Below, piece after piece: positions 59,007 through 64,000 of a DNA stretch of 64,000 nucleotides; the stretch's first letter is position 1; each line of letters opens with the position of its first letter. The notes beneath the pieces were generated by a model that was not told where the DNA came from, made no database searches, and saw only the letters and a list, made by a program, of their open reading frames with translations. Source of the stretch: Agrococcus sp. SL85 (GTDB lineage: Bacteria > Actinomycetota > Actinomycetes > Actinomycetales > Microbacteriaceae); NCBI RefSeq assembly GCF_026625845.1, contig NZ_CP113066.1, forward strand, positions 682,001 through 746,000, given 5' to 3'. Made by a program: the position numbers and the translations under genes.

Positions 59007-59600
59007 TCACACCGAGATCGGCGCCCCGCACTCCCGGCACTCCGCCGCCTCCGGCACCACCATGAAGCAGCTCGTGCAGGTGACCTCGCGCATCGCTGCG
59101 GGCGCCGGCTTCGTCGCGCGCGGCGTGCGCGGCGTCCGGGGCGTCGTCGCGCGGGGCGCCCTGGTGACGGGCCTCGCCGAGGTCCGCGGGGTGAGCTGCG
59201 GACGGCCGCCGTCCTCGGGCAGCTCGGCGCCGTAGAGCCGGTAGCAGTCGAAGCGGTCCTCGGCGGCGCGCTGCTCGCGCGACTGCACCGTGGTGCCGGG
59301 CACGGCGCCCGCGTGGTCGCCCACCGAGAGGTCAGCGCGCACGCACAGCGAGGCGATGCGCGGCTCGCCGCGGCCCTCCGCATCCATCGCGACGCGCGTG
59401 AGCACGGCGCCCACCCACTCCTCCGCAGGCTGCCGGGTCGTGATGCCGGTCGCCGCCTGGATGCGGACGGCGAGGTCCTCCTCGGTGATCCACGCGCCGT
59501 ACTCGCGCGCGGTCTCGAGCAGCACCTCGCGCGCGGCGGGCCACCACTGGCGGATCGCGTCGGACTGCGAGACGTACTTGCCGCTGGCGAGATCGGGCAT
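59007..59600 (-). CDS. Hypothetical protein with C-terminal zinc ribbon
   Basis: The 197-residue protein has an N-terminal helical domain (SQSDAIRQWWPAAREVLLET then EYGAWITEEDLAVRIQAATG) of unknown family. A Thr/Pro/Arg-rich disordered linker is followed by a compact C-terminal zinc ribbon with CTSC and CREC pairs ending GAPISV. The N-terminal part looks like a scaffold for binding another macromolecule. The ATG at 59598-59600 follows AGGAGCCCC. Unassigned function; transcribed towards the Nramp-like gene. Confidence 0.7.
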   Translation of the reverse strand: MPDLASGKYVSQSDAIRQWWPAAREVLLETAREYGAWITEEDLAVRIQAATGITTRQPAEEWVGAVLTRVAMDAEGRGEPRIASLCVRADLSVGDHAGAVPGTTVQSREQRAAEDRFDCYRLYGAELPEDGGRPQLTPRTSARPVTRAPRATTPRTPRTPRATKPAPAAMREVTCTSCFMVVPEAAECRECGAPISV

Positions 59601-59645
59601 GGGGCTCCTCGTGCTGCTGCCCGCGGGCTGGCCCCGGGCGGGATG

Positions 59646-59694
59646 GGTCGTGCGGGATGGATCGGTCGTGCTGGGTCGTGCGGGGTGGATCGGT
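59646..59694. repeat. Two tandem copies of a 21-bp sequence in the intergenic region
   Basis: Copies start at 59646 and 59674 (28-bp period) and differ at one position. Both read GGTCGTGCGGG, then A or G, then TGGATCGGT. The 140-bp gap between the zinc-ribbon gene and the MarR gene otherwise shows no gene. Confidence 0.5.
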
Positions 59695-59740
59695 GCGGGA
59701 TGGATGCGCGCGGCGCCGGCGGTCGCCGATGCCGGCGCGG

Positions 59741-60163
59741 CTAGCGGGCGCCGCTCTCGACGAGCCGCTCGAGCAGCGTCGCGAGCTGGGCGCGCTCGGC
59801 GGGGTCGAGCGCGTGGAGCGCGGTGGAGTCGGCGGCGATGGCGGCGCCGAGGCGCTCGCGCACGGCGGCGCCCGCCTCGGTCGGCGAGAGCGCCGGGGCA
59901 TCGGGCTCGCCGTCGCGCACGGCGAGGCCCGCCCGCTCGAGCGCATCCGCGGCGGCGGCGATCACCGCCTCCTCGGCGAGCAGCCGATCGGCGATCGCGC
60001 GCAGCGGCATCGGCTCATCCAGGAGCAGCAGCACGCGCGCGGCCTGCGGCTCGATGCCGAGCGGCCGGGCGGCGCGGGCGAAGTCGTCGCGGGCGAGCGT
60101 CGCGGCCCGGTGCAGGAGGATCGCGAGGCCCCTGGCCTCGTCGACCTGCTCCGCGCTCGCCAC
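59741..60163 (-). CDS. MarR family transcriptional regulator
   Basis: The 140-residue MarR-like protein has LGIEPQAARVLLLLDEPMPL then RAIADRLLAEEAVIAAAADA as the HTH core, and a wing with EPDAPALSPTEAGAAV. The C-terminal helix ALDPAERAQLATLLERLVES is the dimerisation arm. The GTG at 60161-60163 is preceded at 6 bases by TAGCCT, suggesting a leaderless message. Its target is not evident. Nearby candidates are the divergent or downstream genes, and none has an obvious shared operator. Confidence 0.78.
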   Translation of the reverse strand: MASAEQVDEARGLAILLHRAATLARDDFARAARPLGIEPQAARVLLLLDEPMPLRAIADRLLAEEAVIAAAADALERAGLAVRDGEPDAPALSPTEAGAAVRERLGAAIAADSTALHALDPAERAQLATLLERLVESGAR

Positions 60164-60169
60164 GGGTCC

Positions 60170-60175
60170 AGGCTA
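60170..60175 (-). promoter_or_regulatory. -10 element (TAGCCT) of the leaderless MarR gene
   Basis: TAGCCT lies 6 bases before the GTG at 60163. Confidence 0.45.
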
Positions 60176-60311
60176 CTCCCGCGGCGAGGGCCCGGCCCGG
60201 CGGTGCTGCCGGGGCCGGGCCCTTGCGCTGCCTGTGGTCACGTGAGGCCCTCCGGAGGCGCCGAGGAGGGCGCGAAGCGACCACACCCCTCCACCCGCGG
60301 GAGGCGGGGGA

Positions 60312-60761
60312 TCAGGTCGAGTAGACGCCCACGACGCGGTTCTGCTCGAGGATCGCGTCGGCGTACTGCTCGAGGAAGGTCTCGTAGGTGGGGTTGCCCG
60401 TCACCTCGCGCGAGAGGGCGTAGACCCACGCGTAGTAGTGGTGGTCGCCGTGCCCGGCGGGCGGCTGCGGGCCGTACCAGCCCTCCTGGCCGGCCGTGTT
60501 CGGCCCCGTGACGCCCGTGGCGGGATCGATCGGGCCGTCGTGCGCGGGCAGGCCGTAGCGCACCCAGTGCGTGAAGCCGCGCGGCAGCGGCGCATCCGGG
60601 TCGTGCACGACGACCGCGAGCTCGACGGCGCCCTCGGGCGCGCCCGTCACGGTGAAGGTGGGCTCGGCGTTGCCGCCGTCGTAGCTGAGGCCCGCGGGGA
60701 TGCGCTCCCCCGGCCCGAACTCGGCCGCGCTGATCGCGAGGTCGGCGATGTTGAGTCCCAT
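60312..60761 (-). CDS. YbhB/YbcL family Raf kinase inhibitor-like (PEBP) protein
   Basis: The 149-residue phosphatidylethanolamine-binding protein family member shows VVVHDPDAPLPRGFTHWVRY with the DPDxP and GxxxHW elements, and GWYGPQPPAGHGDHHYYAWV, the ligand-pocket segment with His. In bacteria the function is not settled; a small-ligand or envelope role is suspected. The ATG at 60759-60761 follows AAGGAG. TAGCGT at 60812-60817 could be its -10 with a leader of about 45 bases. Confidence 0.85.
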   Translation of the reverse strand: MGLNIADLAISAAEFGPGERIPAGLSYDGGNAEPTFTVTGAPEGAVELAVVVHDPDAPLPRGFTHWVRYGLPAHDGPIDPATGVTGPNTAGQEGWYGPQPPAGHGDHHYYAWVYALSREVTGNPTYETFLEQYADAILEQNRVVGVYST

Positions 60762-61005
60762 GCATGCTCCTTCGTCTCCACGCACCGCGCGGGCCGCGCG
60801 GCGCCGCCGTCACGCTAGCCAGCGCGGCTGTGCGCCGGATCGGCAGCGCGTGCGCCCTGCCAGGGCGCCGGCGCACGCCTCGGCCGGGCCGCCGGCCGCC
60901 GCGCACCCCCTGCCGCCCACCATCCGGCGTGGCTAGCATGCGCGGCAGGGCCGCATCGCGCTCGCCGCCCGGCGGCGCACGGCCGAGCAGCCGAGGAGGC
61001 CCGCG

Positions 61006-61224
61006 ATGGGTGCACTGGACGACCTCACCAAGAAGGCGCAGGAGTTCGTGGAGCAGAACAAGGAGCAGATCGACCAGGTGCTCTCGAGCGAGCAGGCCGA
61101 GCAGTTCACCGACGGCGTGCTCGGCACGATCGCCGAGAAGGCCGACCAGGTCACGGGCGGCAAGCACAGCGAGAAGATCGAGGAGGTGCGCGCCACCCTC
61201 GACGGGAAGGTCGGCGACCAGTAG
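61006..61224 (+). CDS. Small acidic coiled protein (Rv0909/MT0933-like antitoxin family)
   Basis: The 72-residue protein is MGALDDLTKKAQEFVEQNKE followed by a second amphipathic helix (EQFTDGVLGTIAEKADQVTG), rich in Lys and Glu. It resembles the Rv0909-type antitoxin family and general stress CsbD-like small proteins. No toxin gene of the Rv0910 type is adjacent, so it is an orphan here. GAGGAGG precedes the ATG, and TAGCAT at about 60932 is a possible -10. A perfect 9-bp hairpin terminator follows. Confidence 0.65.
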   Translation: MGALDDLTKKAQEFVEQNKEQIDQVLSSEQAEQFTDGVLGTIAEKADQVTGGKHSEKIEEVRATLDGKVGDQ

Positions 61225-61225
61225 G

Positions 61226-61250
61226 GCGGCGGGCGGCCGCTGCCCGCCGC
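61226..61250. terminator. Bidirectional hairpin terminator
   Basis: GCGGCGGGC (61226-61234) is mirrored at 61242-61250 around a 7-base loop. It lies between the small protein stop (61224) and the SDR stop (61250), with the last base shared. Confidence 0.6.
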
Positions 61251-62080
61251 TACACGATCGCGGTGTCGAAGGAGACGACCGCCTCGCGCAGCGCCGCCCG
61301 CAGCTGCACGTCGTGCCACTGCGGGTGGCGGATGCGGCGCTCCTGCATGCGGTGCCAGTAGGTCTGGTGCAGCTCGGCGTTCGTCGGCACGGTCGCCAGG
61401 TACTGCAGCGGCACCGAGCCCTCCTCGGGCGAGAGCGTGAGGCGTCGCGAGAAGGCGGCGTTCACGAGGCCGTGGAGCACCGGCACGTCGCGGAAGACGT
61501 GGCTCGCGACGTAGCCGGGGTGGAAGGCGGCCATGCCGACGAGCGGCGCCTGCGCGCGCTTCGCCGCTTCGTCGAGCAGCAGCAGGCCCGCGAGCTTCGC
61601 GCTGCCGTAGGCGCCGAGCATCGAGTAGCTCGAGTGGCGGCCCTCGAGGTCGTTGACCTCGAGCCGGGCGAAGCGGTGCACCGCGGAGGAGGTCAGCACC
61701 ACGCGGCCCTCGCTCTCGCGCAGGCGCGGCAGCAGCATCCGGCTGAGGAGCGCCGGCGACAGCACGTTCACCTGCCAGGTGCGCTCGTGGCCGTCGACCG
61801 TGCGGCGGCGCTCGCCGTAGAGCGCGCCGGCGTTGAGCGCGAGCACGTCGATGCGCGGCAGCTCGGCCAGGAGTCGCGCGGCGAGGTCGCGGACGCTCAG
61901 CGCCTCCTCAAGGTCGACGAGGAAGTGGCGGGCGCCGATCTCGTCGGCGATGGCGCGGGTGCGCTCGGGGCTGCGGCCGACGACGACGACCTCGTGGCCC
62001 GCCGCGCTCAGGGAACGGGCAGCGGCGGCACCGATGCCTGCGCTGGCACCGGTGAGCACGACGACCTTGGGCTCACCCAT
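61250..62080 (-). CDS. Short-chain dehydrogenase/reductase
   Basis: The 276-residue SDR shows a TGASAGIG cofactor loop (residues 10-17), NAG at 83-85, a catalytic Ser near 131 in TSSAVHR, and YGSAK with Y158/K162. It resembles actinobacterial SDRs of the retinol dehydrogenase/WWOX-like group that reduce unknown lipophilic carbonyls. The ATG at 62078-62080 follows GGAGAG. It diverges from a TetR gene, which likely controls it. Confidence 0.87.
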   Translation of the reverse strand: MGEPKVVVLTGASAGIGAAAARSLSAAGHEVVVVGRSPERTRAIADEIGARHFLVDLEEALSVRDLAARLLAELPRIDVLALNAGALYGERRRTVDGHERTWQVNVLSPALLSRMLLPRLRESEGRVVLTSSAVHRFARLEVNDLEGRHSSYSMLGAYGSAKLAGLLLLDEAAKRAQAPLVGMAAFHPGYVASHVFRDVPVLHGLVNAAFSRRLTLSPEEGSVPLQYLATVPTNAELHQTYWHRMQERRIRHPQWHDVQLRAALREAVVSFDTAIV

Positions 62081-62163
62081 CCGCTCTCCCTCGCGCCATC
62101 AGCGCAGCATCAACGTTCGCTCAGGCGTGAACCTAGCACAAGCGGAAGTCACATCCATTTCGA

Positions 62164-62169
62164 TATGAT
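62164..62169 (+). promoter_or_regulatory. -10 element (TATGAT) of the leaderless TetR gene, flanked by CGATAT repeats
   Basis: TATGAT is separated by CACGAT from the ATG at 62176. CGATAT is present at 62161 and 62172 (11 bp apart) in an AT-rich block, so the TetR protein probably binds over its own promoter. Confidence 0.5.
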
Positions 62170-62175
62170 CACGAT

Positions 62176-62718
62176 ATGGACCAGCAGCCGAGGCGACGAG
62201 ATGCCGAGCGGAACCGCGCACGCATCCTCGAGGTGGCAGCGGAGCGCATCGACGCGGGCGAGAGCGTCGCCCACAAGGACCTCGCGCGCGCCGCAGAGGT
62301 GGGCGTCGGCACCGTCTACCGTGCCTTCCCGGCCCGCCCCGACCTCATCACCGCGCTCGCCGAGCCGCACCTGCTCGAGCTCGCGAAGCTGCTGCGCGAG
62401 GCCACCGAGGCGGAGGATCCGCTGGCGGTCGCCGTCACCGGCGCCGTCGGCCTCCTCGGCCAGCACCCCGACGTGGCCGAGAACCTGCGCGACGAGGCCG
62501 GCCACGCGCAGCCCGCGCCCGCCGTCGCCGAGGTGCTCGAGGCGCTCCAGGGCGTGCTCGCCACCCCCGGCCCCCTCGGCATCCACCAGGGCGTCGACGC
62601 GCACGCGCTCGTGCGCATCCTCTGCGGCCTGAACTACGCCGCCTCCCTCGCATCCGACAAGGATGCGGCCCGCGTGCTGCACGTGGGCGTGGCCCTGCAG
62701 GGGCTGCGCGCGGCCTGA
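62176..62718 (+). CDS. TetR family transcriptional regulator
   Basis: The 180-residue regulator starts MDQQPRRRDAERNRARILEV with an HTH in VAHKDLARAAEVGVGTVYRA and FPARPDLITALAEPHLLELA, typical TetR. The ligand domain is shorter than average and all helical. It is divergent from the SDR gene, with an AT-rich operator-like area at 62155-62178. The ATG follows a perfect-looking TATGAT by 6 bases, so the message is probably leaderless and autorepressed. Confidence 0.9.
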   Translation: MDQQPRRRDAERNRARILEVAAERIDAGESVAHKDLARAAEVGVGTVYRAFPARPDLITALAEPHLLELAKLLREATEAEDPLAVAVTGAVGLLGQHPDVAENLRDEAGHAQPAPAVAEVLEALQGVLATPGPLGIHQGVDAHALVRILCGLNYAASLASDKDAARVLHVGVALQGLRAA

Positions 62719-62796
62719 GCCGCGCCCTCTGCGCGCCCTCCCAGCGGCGCGCGGGAGGATCGAGCCGTACCCCGACCTGACCAGGGGAGGCACCTC

Positions 62797-63321
62797 GTGC
62801 GCACGCGATCGGACGCCGACGAGCGGCTCGCCGCCTATCTCAACGAGCACCTGCTCGGCAGCGAGGGAGGCGTCGAGGCGTTCCGAGCCGCAGGGAGGAC
62901 CTGGGCGGGCACGCCGCACGCCGCCACGATCGAGCGACTGGCGGTCGACGTCGCGCGCGATCGCCGCGACCTCGCGAGGCTCGTGCTGTCGCTGGGCTTC
63001 CGCCCGGCGAGGTGGAAGCGGCTGCTCACGGGCACCCTGCGCGCGATCGGCGCCGCCGCGCCCTACAACCTGCTGCGCCGGCGCCGCGCCTCGACCGCCC
63101 AGCTCGAGCTCGACGTGCTGATGGGGGCCGTGCGGGCGAAGCTCGCGATGTGGGAGGCGCTGCACGAGCTCGCGCGGATCGACGGGCGCATCGACGCCAC
63201 GCTCGCGCAGCGCCTGCGCGAGCGCGCCGAGCACCAGCTCGACGAGCTGCGCCGCGTCTCGCTCGCGACCTGCGCCGAGCGCTTCGGGCCCGCCGCCGCG
63301 CAGAGGGAGGGGCGCGCGTGA
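62797..63321 (+). CDS. Hypothetical helical protein
   Basis: The 174-residue all-helical protein of unknown family is rich in Ala, Arg and Leu. DERLAAYLNEHLLGSEGGVE and LELDVLMGAVRAKLAMWEAL with HELARIDGRIDATLAQRLRE suggest a four-helix bundle. GTG at 62797 follows GGGGAGG at an ideal distance. Its stop overlaps the GTG of the phytoene-desaturase-like gene (GTGA), so the two are translationally coupled. Not ferritin by any metal motif I could see. Confidence 0.65.
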   Translation: MRTRSDADERLAAYLNEHLLGSEGGVEAFRAAGRTWAGTPHAATIERLAVDVARDRRDLARLVLSLGFRPARWKRLLTGTLRAIGAAAPYNLLRRRRASTAQLELDVLMGAVRAKLAMWEALHELARIDGRIDATLAQRLRERAEHQLDELRRVSLATCAERFGPAAAQREGRA

Positions 63322-64000
63322 CCCGCGCCGTCGTGGTGGGCGCGGGCGTCAACGGCCTCACCGCCGCCGCCGTGCTCGCCCGGGCGGGGGTCGAGGTCAC
63401 CGTGCTCGAGCGGCTGCCGTCGATCGGCGGCGCCGCCGCGAGCGCTGCGGTGCTCGGCGAGGGCACGGTCGTCGACCTCGGCGCGGCCGCGCACCCCTTC
63501 GGCGTCGCGAGCCCCGCCTTCCGGGCGCTCGGGCTCGCGCAGCACGGGCTCGAGTGGGTGCACGCGCCCGTGCCGCTCGCGCATCCGCTCCCGGGCGGCC
63601 GCGCCGCCGTGCTGCACCGCGACGCGGAGCGCACGGCGCGGGGGCTGGGCGCCGACGCCCGCGCGTGGCTGCGGCTGCACGCGCCCGCGACCGAGCAGCC
63701 GCTGGAGACCGTCGCCTCCGCGATGGGGCCGCTCGTGCGCATGCCGGAGCATCCCCTGCTGCTGGCCCGCATCGGCGTGCGGGGCGCCTGGCCGGCGCGC
63801 GCGCTCGCGAGGGCCGTGTTCCGATCGGGCGCGGCGCAGGCGCTCTTCGGGGGCTCGGCGACGCACGCGACCCTGCCGCTCTCGCACCCCATGACGTCGG
63901 CGTTCGCCGTCGCCTTCGGCGGCGTCGGGCACACGCTCGGCTGGCCCTTCGCGCGCGGCGGCACGCAGGCGATCCCGGATGCGCTGGCCGGGGCCGCGAG
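63318..64000 (+). CDS. NAD(P)/FAD-dependent oxidoreductase, phytoene desaturase-like (3' end outside window)
   Basis: Partial gene, 227 codons visible. It begins with GTG at 63318, which overlaps the stop of the preceding gene by 4 bases. The N-terminus reads TRAVVVGAGVNGLTAAAVLA with a GxGxxG dinucleotide motif, then VLERLPSIGGAAASA, the CrtI-type second half of the FAD site. VDLGAAAHPFGVASPAFRAL continues the family. It matches the COG1233 group of phytoene-dehydrogenase-like enzymes, of which many are not carotenoid enzymes. Substrate unknown. Confidence 0.8.
   Translation, partial: MTRAVVVGAGVNGLTAAAVLARAGVEVTVLERLPSIGGAAASAAVLGEGTVVDLGAAAHPFGVASPAFRALGLAQHGLEWVHAPVPLAHPLPGGRAAVLHRDAERTARGLGADARAWLRLHAPATEQPLETVASAMGPLVRMPEHPLLLARIGVRGAWPARALARAVFRSGAAQALFGGSATHATLPLSHPMTSAFAVAFGGVGHTLGWPFARGGTQAIPDALAGAA

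Noticed and set aside
1..64000. tRNA, rRNA, CRISPR or prophage genes
   Set aside because: None recognised by eye on either strand; a covariance-model or repeat-finder search was not possible here.

Overview
The window is about 72-75 percent G+C, dense with strongly GC3-biased genes, many 4-bp ATGA/GTGA gene overlaps and many apparently leaderless genes. It looks like a chromosomal piece of a high-GC actinobacterium. The gene families and a roughly 100-bp hairpin repeat ending in GGTCGAGGAG-like sequence (two copies, near 18.7 and 19.8 kb) suggest Microbacteriaceae, possibly Agrococcus-like. The genus is a guess. I recognised no rRNA or tRNA gene, phage, insertion sequence or CRISPR array.

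1-12.8 kb: a proline/betaine-type MFS importer (cut by the window edge) with a sarcosine/N-methyltryptophan oxidase-like flavoenzyme; a luciferase-like monooxygenase, FMN reductase and MarR regulator in one overlapping operon; two paralogous kinase-fold phosphotransferases flanking a histidine kinase and OmpR regulator; two short exported proteins that share promoter-proximal TGAGAG/CTCTCA inverted repeats with that locus; a MarR-MFS efflux pair.

12.8-24 kb: DUF427 protein, TauE/SafE and LtrA membrane proteins, glutathione peroxidase, an MFS pump, a 46-aa small ORF coupled to a winged-helix regulator and bracketed by the hairpin repeats, and a p-aminobenzoyl-glutamate uptake and hydrolysis pair (AbgT plus M20D peptidase) divergent from a double-domain Lrp regulator.

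24-35 kb: one 3,111-residue LPXTG surface protein with 24 CshA-type fibril repeats, then a flotillin. 35-41.7 kb: CtlX-like hydrolase, VanZ protein, NarL two-component system with an ABC exporter, and an NYN-domain protein. 41.7-45.2 kb: a zinc-starvation pair (cysteine-less L36 and a COG0523-type protein without a P-loop) diverging from a Zur-like box, a broken GNAT gene, and a TetR/reductase pair with two spaced operators.

45.2-50.7 kb: a complete tricarboxylate operon (TctC, TctB, TctA, TcuA and a GntR/FCD regulator) read from a good sigma-70-type promoter overlapping a TGTATACA operator. 50.7-55.3 kb: a lower-GC accessory patch with an EcsC-family protein, a stand-alone HsdR-N nuclease, a MazG-like pyrophosphohydrolase and a GIY-YIG/DUF2075 helicase. 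This is the best candidate here for an undescribed, possibly defensive, gene set.

55.3-64 kb: a LacI regulator with a perfect TGCAAACGTTTGCA operator controlling a DapA-like aldolase and an Nramp-fold transporter that lacks the metal ligands; then a zinc-ribbon protein, MarR, PEBP, an Rv0909-type small protein, SDR/TetR, and the start of a phytoene-desaturase-like flavoprotein.

Four genes appear frame-disrupted (histidine kinase tail, small acidic protein, flotillin tail, GNAT). This may be true decay or single-base errors in the assembly.
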